Shown here piece by piece: positions 33,134-41,747 of a stretch of DNA of 64,000 nt. The translations under genes and the position numbers were made by a program. Position 1 is the stretch's first letter. Each line of letters begins with the position of its first letter. The notes under the pieces were generated by a model, which was not told where the DNA came from, ran no database searches, and worked only from the letters and a program-made list of their open reading frames with translations. Origin of the DNA: Methylobacillus methanolivorans (GTDB lineage: Bacteria; Pseudomonadota; Gammaproteobacteria; Burkholderiales; Methylophilaceae); contig NZ_JBIWXY010000001.1 in assembly GCF_044751345.1 (NCBI RefSeq), positions 620,001 through 684,000 of the forward strand. Reading direction: 5' to 3'.

Positions 33134-34437
33134 GCTGTATGTTGCTGGTCTGGACGCTGGTTCTAGGCCTTTTGCCTGCTAATGCTGCCGACATTGTGCA
33201 GGTCGCTGCTGCACGGGTATGGCCTGCCGAAGACTATACCCGTATCACGTTGGAAACCAGCAAGCCTCTCAATCACAATATGGTGATGCTGAAAGACCCT
33301 GAGCGCTTGGTGCTGGATCTGGAAAATGTGGAGCTGGGGGCTGTACTCAAGAGCTTGGGTGAAAAGATCAACCCCAATGACCCATACATCCGTCAGGTAC
33401 GTGTCGGCAATTTCAAGCCGGGTACGGTGCGCATCGTGGTTGATCTCAAGGCTGAAATCAAGCCACAGGTATTTACTTTGCCACCTGCCGGTGAGTATCG
33501 CGATAGATTGGTGCTGGATATTTATCCGGCCCAAGACCCATTGATGGCGATGCTGGAGCAACGCGACAAGCCAGACAATGCCCAGGCACCTTTGCCGGCA
33601 TTGCAGGTTGCCCCGGAGTCGCCAGCGATTGCGAATGTTTCCCCAGATGTAGTGCCTGAGTCGCCTGTGGCGAACAAGCCATCGGTCATTGTGGCGCCGC
33701 CCAGTAATAAAAAGCCCAGTGCTCGCATGATCACTATCGCGATTGATGCGGGACATGGTGGCGAAGATCCTGGGGCCAAGGGAGCCAAGGGCTCTTACGA
33801 AAAAAATGTCACCCTGGCGATTGCTCAGAAGTTGAAGGCTGCCATTGATGCGGAGCCTAATCTGCGAGGTGTATTGACGCGCGATGGCGATTACTTCATT
33901 CCCCTGCATGGTCGCGTGGTCAAGGCCCGAAAAATGCAGGCTGACTTGTTTGTTTCCATCCATGCCGACGCAGCATTGAGCGCACAGGCAAGGGGATCGT
34001 CGGTATTCGCCTTGTCTGAAACCGGGGCGACCAGTGCCATGGCGCGACTGCTCGCGCAGCGTGAAAATGAATCAGACCTGATCGGTGGGGTAAGCTTGGG
34101 CGTGAAAGACCCAAACCTAGCGCGTACCTTGCTCGACTTATCGCAAACCGCCACGATTAACGATAGCCTCAAGCTCGGTAAATTGGTGCTTGATCATATG
34201 GGCACCATCAATACCTTGCACAAGCGCCACGTTGAGCAGGCTGGCTTTGCTGTGCTGAAGTCGCCTGATATTCCTTCCATCCTGGTCGAAACCGCGTTCA
34301 TCACCAACCCGGAAGAGGAGCGCAGGCTCAACGACGGCGCACATCAGGACAAACTGGTGAATTCCATTTTGTCGGGTATCAAGAAGTATCTTGCTGCAAA
34401 CCCACCCTTGGCCAATACCAGAATGGTAGAAAGATAA
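33103..34437 (+). CDS. amiC: N-acetylmuramoyl-L-alanine amidase with AMIN domain
   Basis: This periplasmic enzyme cuts the amide between MurNAc and the stem peptide to split the septum. It has a signal peptide (1-28, ending PANAAD), an AMIN targeting domain (about 30-140) and a Pro/Ala-rich linker (140-205). The zinc amidase_3 domain (210-430) has ligands in IAIDAGHGGEDPGAKG, SYEKNVTLAIA and FVSIHADA, and the Glu in LVETAFITNPEEE. 444 residues is the AmiC/AmiB size. GGAAAG precedes the start, which lies inside the tsaE end. The tsaE-ami-mutL-miaA order is the one in Escherichia coli, where the gene is amiB. Confidence 0.93.
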   Translation: MSYKTQSYCLSCMLLVWTLVLGLLPANAADIVQVAAARVWPAEDYTRITLETSKPLNHNMVMLKDPERLVLDLENVELGAVLKSLGEKINPNDPYIRQVRVGNFKPGTVRIVVDLKAEIKPQVFTLPPAGEYRDRLVLDIYPAQDPLMAMLEQRDKPDNAQAPLPALQVAPESPAIANVSPDVVPESPVANKPSVIVAPPSNKKPSARMITIAIDAGHGGEDPGAKGAKGSYEKNVTLAIAQKLKAAIDAEPNLRGVLTRDGDYFIPLHGRVVKARKMQADLFVSIHADAALSAQARGSSVFALSETGATSAMARLLAQRENESDLIGGVSLGVKDPNLARTLLDLSQTATINDSLKLGKLVLDHMGTINTLHKRHVEQAGFAVLKSPDIPSILVETAFITNPEEERRLNDGAHQDKLVNSILSGIKKYLAANPPLANTRMVER

Positions 34438-34439
34438 GC

Positions 34440-35807
34440 ATGAACATCACCTTCCTGGGCGCTGCTGGCACCGTGACTGGCTCCAAGCATCTTGTAACCA
34501 GTGGCAATCGTCGTATTTTAATTGATTGCGGCCTGTTCCAAGGCTTGAAGGTATTACGCCTGAAAAACTGGGAAAGACTGCCTGTCGATCCAGCCTCGAT
34601 TGATGCTGTTGTATTAACGCATGCTCACATCGACCACACCGGCTATCTGCCATTGCTGGTGAAGCAGGGTTTTCGTGGCAAGGTGTATTGCAGCGAAGTG
34701 ACTTTGGCGCTGTGCCAGCTTTTGCTGCGAGACTCTGCGCATTTGCAGGAAGAGGAGGCACGCTATGCCAACAAGCGTGGTTTTTCCAAACACAAGCCCG
34801 CGTTGCCGCTTTATACCAAGGAAGATGCCGAGGCTGCACTGGAGCACCTGGTAGCGGTGCCATTGGGGCAAGAAACCAAAATTCTGGACGGCATTCATAT
34901 CAAGCTCCAACTTGCTGGTCATATTCTTGGCGCATGTACAGTGCTGTTGAGGGATGAGCAAACATCTATCCTGTTCTCGGGTGATCTTGGGCGGATGGAA
35001 GATCCTTTGCTCTACGCGCCTACAGCGCCAGAGGCTGCTGACTATTTAGTGGTTGAGTCCACTTATGGTAATCGCCTGCATGAGAAAGCGGCGCCAGAAA
35101 CACAACTAGCCACCGTTATTAATCGTACAGCCAAGCGCGGCGGCATTGTATTGGTGCCTGTATTTGCCGTTGGCCGGGCACAAGAGGTGTTGTATTACAT
35201 CCATAAACTCAAGCAGGAAGGCTTGATCCCAGACTTGCCGGTTTACCTGAATAGTCCGATGGCGGTTGATGCCACATTGATTTTCCTTACCCATCATGCC
35301 GAGCATAAACTCAATGCAACGCAATGCCGGGAGTTGGCCAAGGTAGCGAAGGTGGTGAGCACGATTGAGGAGTCAATGTCCTTGAACGAATTGCGCGAGC
35401 CTGCCATTATCCTGGCGGCCAGCGGTATGGCCTCTGGTGGACGAGTGGTACATCATCTCAAGGCACTAGGCCCTGACTCACGCAACACGGTATTGTTTGC
35501 CGGGTTCCAAGCTGCGGGTACTCGTGGAGCAGCGCTGCTGGACGGGGCTGAAAGCGTGAAGATTCATGGTGAATATGTCCCTATGCGTGCAGAGATTGCT
35601 TCCATTGATAATTTGTCTGCGCATGCGGACTATCAGGAAATCATGCATTGGCTAGAGCAATGCCCCCAAGCACCTAAGCAGACATTTATCGTGCATGGTG
35701 AACCTGTAGCAGCGGATGCACTCAGACACAGGATAGAAGAAGAAAAGAAATGGAAGGTAACAGTTCCCGAGTATCTACAAACGGTGGAACTGCGCGGCCA
35801 TTCCTAG
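34440..35807 (+). CDS. MBL-fold RNA metallo-hydrolase (beta-CASP/RMMBL type)
   Basis: This 455-residue protein has the CPSF73/beta-CASP arrangement. A metallo-beta-lactamase core carries THAHIDHTGYLP (HxHxDH), followed by a beta-CASP insert (YLNSPMAVDATLIF, IILAASGMASGGRVVHHL) and the C-terminal RMMBL motif IDNLSAHADYQEIMHWL. Family members are RNA endo- or exonucleases. It begins two bases after amiC and lies inside an otherwise conserved tsaE-ami-mutL-miaA cluster. It may be a bacterial RNA-processing enzyme, but its substrate is unknown. Confidence 0.9.
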   Translation: MNITFLGAAGTVTGSKHLVTSGNRRILIDCGLFQGLKVLRLKNWERLPVDPASIDAVVLTHAHIDHTGYLPLLVKQGFRGKVYCSEVTLALCQLLLRDSAHLQEEEARYANKRGFSKHKPALPLYTKEDAEAALEHLVAVPLGQETKILDGIHIKLQLAGHILGACTVLLRDEQTSILFSGDLGRMEDPLLYAPTAPEAADYLVVESTYGNRLHEKAAPETQLATVINRTAKRGGIVLVPVFAVGRAQEVLYYIHKLKQEGLIPDLPVYLNSPMAVDATLIFLTHHAEHKLNATQCRELAKVAKVVSTIEESMSLNELREPAIILAASGMASGGRVVHHLKALGPDSRNTVLFAGFQAAGTRGAALLDGAESVKIHGEYVPMRAEIASIDNLSAHADYQEIMHWLEQCPQAPKQTFIVHGEPVAADALRHRIEEEKKWKVTVPEYLQTVELRGHS

Positions 35808-35878
35808 CCAGCCAACCCATGCTGGCATAAAAGGTGCGTATCAAAAGTACGTGAATGCGGTAATCAAGGAACGATGCA

Positions 35879-36244
35879 ATGAGTAAATATGCGCTGTACA
35901 TCAAATTGGAAGCCAGGCCTGAAAAGCGCCAGGAGCTTGAAATTTTTCTGAAACAAACCCTGCCGACAGTGAAAGAGGAAGACGAGACCAAGACGTGGTA
36001 CGCCTTCAAGGCAGCAGAAAATATCTATGTCATTTTCGATACATTTGGCAGCAAACTTGGTCGTGATGCTCACTTGCAGGGCAAGGCTGTCGAGGCATTG
36101 CACCAAGTAGCGGATGACTTGCTGGTACGTCCACCCGAGTTTGTGCCTGTAGATCTGCTGGCACAAAAAGTGGGGCTGGAGAGTGAAGTGCTTTCCGATG
36201 TTGATGTGAAGAAATACGACCTGCGCTTCATCGACGGACTGTAG
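35879..36244 (+). CDS. Antibiotic-biosynthesis-monooxygenase (ABM) fold protein
   Basis: The 121 residues match the ABM/YgiN-like dimeric alpha/beta-barrel: ALYIKLEARPEKRQELEIFLK, then TKTWYAFKAAENIYVIFDTF and AHLQGKAVEALHQ. Members are quinol monooxygenases or haem-degrading or stress proteins, and many have no known activity. The gene lies alone between the MBL gene (71 bp gap) and mutL (78 bp gap). Start ATG 35879 follows AAGGA. Function beyond the fold is not assigned. Confidence 0.78.
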   Translation: MSKYALYIKLEARPEKRQELEIFLKQTLPTVKEEDETKTWYAFKAAENIYVIFDTFGSKLGRDAHLQGKAVEALHQVADDLLVRPPEFVPVDLLAQKVGLESEVLSDVDVKKYDLRFIDGL

Positions 36245-36322
36245 GCCGACGCTAGATTCGCCTAGATGGCATGCTGAAGGTAGAATAGGCGGCTTGATCG
36301 TCAGTGACCCTGCCTCCCCAGT

Positions 36323-38164
36323 ATGCCATCCATCAAGTTATTACCAGACCAACTCATCAGCCAGATTGCCGCGGGCGAGGTAGTCGAGCGACCTGCATCT
36401 GCACTGAAAGAAATCCTGGAAAACAGCCTTGATGCAGGGAGCACCGACATTGCCGTGGCCTTGCAATCTGGCGGTATCAAGCAAATCAAGGTGAGTGATA
36501 ACGGCAATGGCATTGCGCGCGATGAGCTCAATCTTGCATTGACGCGCCACGCCACCAGCAAGATCGCCAGCCTGGAAGATCTGGAATGTGTCGCTAGTCT
36601 TGGCTTTCGTGGTGAGGCCCTGGCGAGTATCGCGGCTATCTCTCGCACGCAGATCACTAGCTATCATGCCGATGAAAAGCATGCTTGGCGTGTCGCCTCC
36701 GAAGGCTCCTTTCTAACCGACATTGAGCCTGCTGCGCTGGATGTCGGCACTATCGTTGATATTCAGGATCTCTATTTCAATACGCCTGCGCGGCGTAAAT
36801 TCCTCAAGACCGAAAATACCGAATTTGGTCATTGCGAAGAAGCTTTTCGCCGGGTAGCACTATCCCGCCCGGATGTGAGCCTGCTATTGCAGCACAATGG
36901 CCGGGCGATCATGCGTCTTGCTACAGGCAGTGCAGAAAAGCGTTTTGAGGATATTCTCGGCAAGGATTTTGCCGCTGAGGCATTTTACCTGGATGAATCC
37001 GCTGCCGGCCTCAGGTTGTGGGGTATGGCGGCAAAACCCACATTTTCGCGCCATGCGCGTGATACGCAATATGTATACGTCAACGGGCGCTTTGTACGTG
37101 ATAAATTGATCAGTCACGCCATCCGCCAGGCATATCAGGATGTCTTGCATCATGATCGCCACCCGGCATTTGTATTGTTCCTGGAGCTTGATCCGGCCCT
37201 GGTTGATGTCAATGTGCATCCGAGCAAGACCGAGGTGAGATTCCGCGATGGGCAGGCTGTACATCGCTTTATCTTCCATGCACTTCATAAATCATTGGCA
37301 GCGCCTGTTGGCTTGCCAAGCTCACTCACGCCAGATGTTGCGGCGACGCTGCAGCAGGCAGCGCCAGTGCCTGAAATCAATTATCCGCGCTTCCAGAATA
37401 ATATTGACCTGCGTGCCAATGAGGCCTCAAGCCAGTTCTATCAAACCCTATTTGGTAATTTGCAATCTCAAAGTGCCAATCATGGCGAGCCAGCAAGCCA
37501 GAATACTGGAACACCAGATAATACTGCTCAAGTCCTGCAGCCAGCACAGGGCGTAGCCCAAGGAGAGGATTTTCCTTTGGGCTTTGCCGTGGCACAGATT
37601 CATGGCGTTTATATCCTGTCACAAAACAAGCTTGGGCTGATTGTCGTTGATATGCATGCCGCTCATGAGCGCATCATGTATGAAAAACTTAAAAATGCAC
37701 TGGATGCCAGCAGGGTGGCGATGCAGCCATTATTGCTGCCAGTGAGCTTCCATGCCGACCGACTGGAAGTAGCGACCGTGCAGGAGCAGCAAGCCCTGCC
37801 AGATAATGGCCTGACCCAGCTTGGTTTTGATATTGCCGTGCTATCGCCAACCACGCTGGCGGTACGCTCCATTCCCGTGATGCTCAAGGATGCCGATGCT
37901 GTCGCGCTGGCGAGGGACGTATTAGCAGACTTGCGCCAATATGGCGCAAGTAGGGCTTTTACCGAACGCCGCAATGAGCTGCTGGGTACTATGGCTTGCC
38001 ATGCTGCTGTACGGGCCAACCGTATTCTCACCATTCCTGAGATGAATGCCTTGCTCCGCGACATGGAAGCAACCGAGCGTTCGGGGCAGTGCAATCATGG
38101 CCGCCCAACCTGGTTCCAAATGACCATGGGTGAACTGGATAAAATGTTCATGCGCGGCAAATAA
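36323..38164 (+). CDS. mutL: DNA mismatch repair protein MutL
   Basis: MutL links MutS mismatch recognition to strand incision and removal. The N-terminal GHKL ATPase is complete: ENSLDAGSTDI, VSDNGNGIARDEL, TRHATSKIASLEDL and LGFRGEALASIAA. A variable linker covers about 335-420. The C-terminal dimerisation domain (about 425-613) contains VDMHAAHERIMYEKLK and ends with the conserved CNHGRPTWFQM. I see no DQHAxxExxYE-type endonuclease motif with its metal pattern (the site reads DMHAAHERIMYE), so nicking activity is uncertain. Start ATG 36323. Confidence 0.97.
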   Translation: MPSIKLLPDQLISQIAAGEVVERPASALKEILENSLDAGSTDIAVALQSGGIKQIKVSDNGNGIARDELNLALTRHATSKIASLEDLECVASLGFRGEALASIAAISRTQITSYHADEKHAWRVASEGSFLTDIEPAALDVGTIVDIQDLYFNTPARRKFLKTENTEFGHCEEAFRRVALSRPDVSLLLQHNGRAIMRLATGSAEKRFEDILGKDFAAEAFYLDESAAGLRLWGMAAKPTFSRHARDTQYVYVNGRFVRDKLISHAIRQAYQDVLHHDRHPAFVLFLELDPALVDVNVHPSKTEVRFRDGQAVHRFIFHALHKSLAAPVGLPSSLTPDVAATLQQAAPVPEINYPRFQNNIDLRANEASSQFYQTLFGNLQSQSANHGEPASQNTGTPDNTAQVLQPAQGVAQGEDFPLGFAVAQIHGVYILSQNKLGLIVVDMHAAHERIMYEKLKNALDASRVAMQPLLLPVSFHADRLEVATVQEQQALPDNGLTQLGFDIAVLSPTTLAVRSIPVMLKDADAVALARDVLADLRQYGASRAFTERRNELLGTMACHAAVRANRILTIPEMNALLRDMEATERSGQCNHGRPTWFQMTMGELDKMFMRGK

Positions 38165-38180
38165 GGGAGTTGCTTGACTG

Positions 38181-39131
38181 ATGCCTGTTGTACATCCTCC
38201 CGCTATTTTTTTGATGGGGCCAACCGCTAGCGGAAAAACCGGGCTGGCCGTTGAGTTGGTGCAAGCCTTGCCATTGGAAATCATCAGTGTAGATTCGGCG
38301 CTGGTCTACCAGGACATGGACATTGGCACAGCCAAACCAGAGGCCGACATCTTGCAGCAAGCGCCTCATCACCTGATTAATGTGATCGACCCAACCCAAG
38401 TCTACTCTGCCGCCCAGTTCCGGTCTGATGCCTTGCGCTTGATGGCGGAGATTACTGCGCGTGGTAACGTGCCATTACTAGTTGGTGGCACCATGTTGTA
38501 CTTTCGTGCGTTGGAACAAGGCTTAAGCGGTTTGCCGGAGGCGGACGCTAGCGTACGTGCCGCACTGGACCTGGAGGCAGCCGAGATAGGCTGGCCCGGT
38601 ATGCATGCAAAGCTTGCCACCATAGACCCGGACACGGCTGCACGCTTGCAGCCGACTGATTCGCAACGCATCCAGCGTGCGCTTGAAGTGTATCAACTGA
38701 CAGGGCAAACCATGACGGCGCTGCACCAGCAGCAGGCCGCTGAAACCCTGCCTTATCGCTTACTTAAAATCGCGTTGCAGCCATCTGACCGTGCCGTGCT
38801 GCATGCACGTATCGCAGAGCGCTTTAGCATCATGATGCAGGGAGGTTTGCTAGCGGAGGTACAGGCATTACTAAAGAAATATCCCGGCCTGCATCCTGAC
38901 ATGACCTCCATGCGCTGCGTCGGGTATAGGCAAACACTGGCATACATCGCGGGAGATATTGATGAGGCCGAGTGGCAAGCGCAAGGCATTGTAGCGACGC
39001 GCCAGCTCGCCAAGCGCCAGCTCACGTGGCTGCGGGGAATGGATGATACCTTGGCGCTGGACTGCCTGGGCGACAACCTCTATGCCCAGGCGTATCAAGC
39101 AATCAAAGGTTTTCTGGATACTTCTAACTAG
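38181..39131 (+). CDS. miaA: tRNA dimethylallyltransferase
   Basis: MiaA adds the dimethylallyl group to A37 of UNN-reading tRNAs. The P-loop motif FLMGPTASGKTGLAVEL is at residues 9-25. It is followed by SVDSALVYQDMDIGTAKP, the catalytic region LVGGTMLYFRALEQGL, and the C-terminal block SMRCVGYRQTLAYI and TRQLAKRQLTWLR. 316 residues is normal. It starts 16 bp after mutL, and hfq does not follow here: the next gene, dapC, converges and overlaps by 4 bp. Confidence 0.97.
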   Translation: MPVVHPPAIFLMGPTASGKTGLAVELVQALPLEIISVDSALVYQDMDIGTAKPEADILQQAPHHLINVIDPTQVYSAAQFRSDALRLMAEITARGNVPLLVGGTMLYFRALEQGLSGLPEADASVRAALDLEAAEIGWPGMHAKLATIDPDTAARLQPTDSQRIQRALEVYQLTGQTMTALHQQQAAETLPYRLLKIALQPSDRAVLHARIAERFSIMMQGGLLAEVQALLKKYPGLHPDMTSMRCVGYRQTLAYIAGDIDEAEWQAQGIVATRQLAKRQLTWLRGMDDTLALDCLGDNLYAQAYQAIKGFLDTSN

Positions 39132-40321
39132 CCTTGGCTTTTGGCTAATTGACGGATGCGCTCGGCAGCTTCCACGCATTCTGCCAGCGATGCCACTAAT
39201 GCAATGCGTATAAAACCTTGCCCTGGGTTAATACCGTGTGCCTCGCGCGCCAGGAAGCTACCCGGCAACACAGTAACGTTGTAGTCGCGATATAGGCTCA
39301 AGGCAAACTTAGTATCAGATTGCCCGGTGTATGCCCAGAGATAAAACGCCGCATCTGGCAATTCGACTTCCAATACGTCTTGCAGCATAGGCGTAACTGC
39401 TGCAAATTTTTCTGCGTAAAGGCGACGATTTTCCACCACATGTACTTCGTCTTGCCAGGCGGCAGCGCTGGCGGCCTGCACTGCAGGGTTCATCGCACAA
39501 CCATGGTAAGTGCGGTAAAGCAGAAATTTCTCGAGTATCTTGGCGTCACCAGCAACAAAGCCTGAACGCATGCCAGGCACATTGGAGCGCTTGGAAAGCG
39601 AGCTGAAGACAACCAGGCGGCTGTAATCTCGACCAAGCTGATGTGCGGCCTGCAAGGCGCCCAGTGGGGGATTGGCCTCGTCAAAATAAATTTCCGAATA
39701 GCACTCATCTGCAGCGATCACGAAGCCATAACGATCAGACAGCGTGAAAATCTCTTTCCACTGCTCCATGCTTAATACCTTGCCGGATGGGTTGCCTGGG
39801 GAGCAGACATACACCAACTGGGTGCGTTGCAACACACTCTCGGGCACAGACTCAAACGCCATGCCGAAATCATTGCTGGGCAGGGTGTTAAGGAAATACG
39901 GTTCAGCACCTGCCAGCAGGGCAGCCCCTTCATATATTTGGTAGAAAGGATTAGGGCTGATCACCACCGGTTGCGGCAGGCTGCTATCAATCACGGTTTG
40001 TGCAAACGCAAATAGGGCTTCACGGCTGCCATTGACAGGAATGATCTCAGTTTCCGCATTCAGTGCCGGGATCTGGTAGCGCTTGGCAATCCATGTAGCG
40101 ATGGTTTCGCGCAGCTTGGCAACGCCAAGTGTAGTTGGGTAAGTCGCCAATCCAGCCAGGTTATCTGCAAGTGCTGATGAAATCAGTGTTGGGGTAGCAT
40201 GTTTGGGCTCCCCAATCGACAGGTTGATTGGGGAATAATCCGGATTAGGGGTAGTGCCGGCAAATAAATCGCGCAAGCGCTGGAAAGGGTAGGGCTGGAG
40301 TTTGTAGAGGTCTGGATTCAT
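39128..40321 (-). CDS. dapC: N-succinyldiaminopimelate aminotransferase (class I/II PLP)
   Basis: DapC transfers an amino group in the succinyl branch of lysine/diaminopimelate synthesis. It is a fold-type I PLP enzyme. The N-terminal motif is NPDLYKLQPYPFQRLRDLF with INLSIGEPKH, the PLP-phosphate pocket VNGSREALFAF, the Asp region FVIAADECYSEIYFDE, and the PLP lysine in SSLSKRSNVPGMRSGFV. ATG 40321 gives 397 residues. Proteobacterial DapC shares this pattern; other aspartate-type aminotransferases are less likely. Confidence 0.9.
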   Translation of the reverse strand: MNPDLYKLQPYPFQRLRDLFAGTTPNPDYSPINLSIGEPKHATPTLISSALADNLAGLATYPTTLGVAKLRETIATWIAKRYQIPALNAETEIIPVNGSREALFAFAQTVIDSSLPQPVVISPNPFYQIYEGAALLAGAEPYFLNTLPSNDFGMAFESVPESVLQRTQLVYVCSPGNPSGKVLSMEQWKEIFTLSDRYGFVIAADECYSEIYFDEANPPLGALQAAHQLGRDYSRLVVFSSLSKRSNVPGMRSGFVAGDAKILEKFLLYRTYHGCAMNPAVQAASAAAWQDEVHVVENRRLYAEKFAAVTPMLQDVLEVELPDAAFYLWAYTGQSDTKFALSLYRDYNVTVLPGSFLAREAHGINPGQGFIRIALVASLAECVEAAERIRQLAKSQG

Positions 40322-40372
40322 GATGCACATTATAAACGCTGTCGCTACGTGACAGTAATAAGCAGAGGGCTA

Positions 40373-41467
40373 TTAAGCGCTAAACCCCCCGGTGGCGCCT
40401 TGATGACCAAAGCGGATTTTCAATGACAAATCGTTGCGGGAATCAGCGCTTGCCAAGGCATTGTCCTCAGTGATATCGCCTTGGCTGAATAGCTCAAACA
40501 GCGATTGGTCAAAGGTTTGCATGCCGATATCCTGATTGTTGGCCATTACCTCCTTGATTTCTTCGAGCTTGGATTTGAGGATAAGCTCGGAAATGTAGGG
40601 CGTATTAATCAGGACTTCAGTCGCGACAACGCGCTTGGTCTTGATGCCGGGCACCAGACGCTGCGAGATGATGGCCGCCAAGTTGAGCGAGAGGCTAAGC
40701 TGGATACTTTGCTTACCATCTGGAGGGAAGAAGGACAGAATACGCTCAAGTGCTTGGTTGGCATTATTGGCATGCAATGTCGCCAGGCATAGGTGCCCTG
40801 TTTCGGAATAGGCAATCGCGTGCTTCATGGTCTCCATGTCGCGGATTTCGCCAATGAGGATGACATCAGGTGCTTGGCGCATGGCGTTCTTGAGGCCATT
40901 CTCGAAGCTCAAGGTATCAATGCCGATTTCACGCTGGTCGACGACAGATTTCTTGTGGTCATGAATAAACTCAATCGGGTCTTCCAGGGTCAGGATATGC
41001 CCATCGCGGGTGGTGTTACGGTGGTCTATCATGGAGGCAAGGGTGGTAGATTTCCCCGAGCCTGTCGCCCCCACGACTAGCACCAATCCGCGCTGGCGCA
41101 TGATGAGCTCGTTCAGCACAGAGGGTAAGCCCAGGCTTTGCAGGCTGGGGATGATGTGCTTGATATAGCGCACAACCATGGCAACTTCACCACGTTGGCG
41201 GAAGACATTGATGCGAAAACGCCCAATACCATGCAGGCTAAGGGCGAAGTTCATTTCCAATGTCTGTTCAAATTCTTGTTGCTGGGCTGGCGACATCAGG
41301 GCATAGGCAATCTCGCGCACCATGCCTGAGGACATCACCTGGGCGTTAATGGGGACAGTTTGACCTTCGATATCGATATGAATGGCAGTGCCGGTACTGA
41401 AGAACAGGTCGGAACCATTTTTCTCGACCATGAATTTGAGTATGGGGGTGATATCGATAGCCGCCAT
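40373..41467 (-). CDS. pilU: Type IV pilus retraction ATPase PilU
   Basis: PilU is a hexameric ATPase that assists PilT in pilus retraction. The 364-residue protein shows the PilT/PilU N-terminal PAS-like part (KNGSDLFFSTGTAIHIDIEG), Walker A (VVGATGSGKSTTLASMI), the Asp box (HILTLEDPIEFIH), Walker B (APDVILIGEIRDMETM) and the His box (LATLHANNANQALERIL). The C-terminal tail after about 340 is longer than in PilT and the sequence HIDIEGQTV fits PilU rather than PilT. pilT is not next to it in the window. No other pilus gene is present. Confidence 0.88.
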   Translation of the reverse strand: MAAIDITPILKFMVEKNGSDLFFSTGTAIHIDIEGQTVPINAQVMSSGMVREIAYALMSPAQQQEFEQTLEMNFALSLHGIGRFRINVFRQRGEVAMVVRYIKHIIPSLQSLGLPSVLNELIMRQRGLVLVVGATGSGKSTTLASMIDHRNTTRDGHILTLEDPIEFIHDHKKSVVDQREIGIDTLSFENGLKNAMRQAPDVILIGEIRDMETMKHAIAYSETGHLCLATLHANNANQALERILSFFPPDGKQSIQLSLSLNLAAIISQRLVPGIKTKRVVATEVLINTPYISELILKSKLEEIKEVMANNQDIGMQTFDQSLFELFSQGDITEDNALASADSRNDLSLKIRFGHQGATGGFSA

Positions 41468-41701
41468 TGTTGCTTTCCTGATTTTTATTGAAGGCTACTT
41501 TATCACAAGGTGCCAGCGCCATGCTGGTGCACGCATCGCACTCAATATCAACGTGCGCACCAAAGCAAGGCACAACTTTCTTAGAGGCTTGACCAAGTGT
41601 TGTTGCATTTAGGTTGAGGTGCTAGGGTTAGGGATATTTTCCCTTCAATAACAGAGCAGAAACTCAAAAAGGGGGCTGTAAGTTCAATATCGGTATTTGG
41701 C

Positions 41702-41717
41702 TGGCATAAGGATTGCA
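41702..41717 (+). promoter_or_regulatory. Sigma-54 type promoter of the EAL/GGDDF gene
   Basis: TGGCATAAGGATTGCA has GG and GC exactly 10 bases apart, matching the -24/-12 consensus TGGCAC-N5-TTGC. It lies 31-46 bp before the best start codon of the c-di-GMP protein, leaving a short leader. RpoN promoters need an enhancer-binding activator; none is in the window. Confidence 0.7.
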
Positions 41718-41747
41718 TTGTCTTGCTCAAGATTTCCCATTTTTCGT

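Noticed and set aside
33163..33963. 266-codon minus-strand frame inside amiC
   Set aside because: Long, but antisense to a complete AMIN plus amidase_3 protein; no family resemblance.
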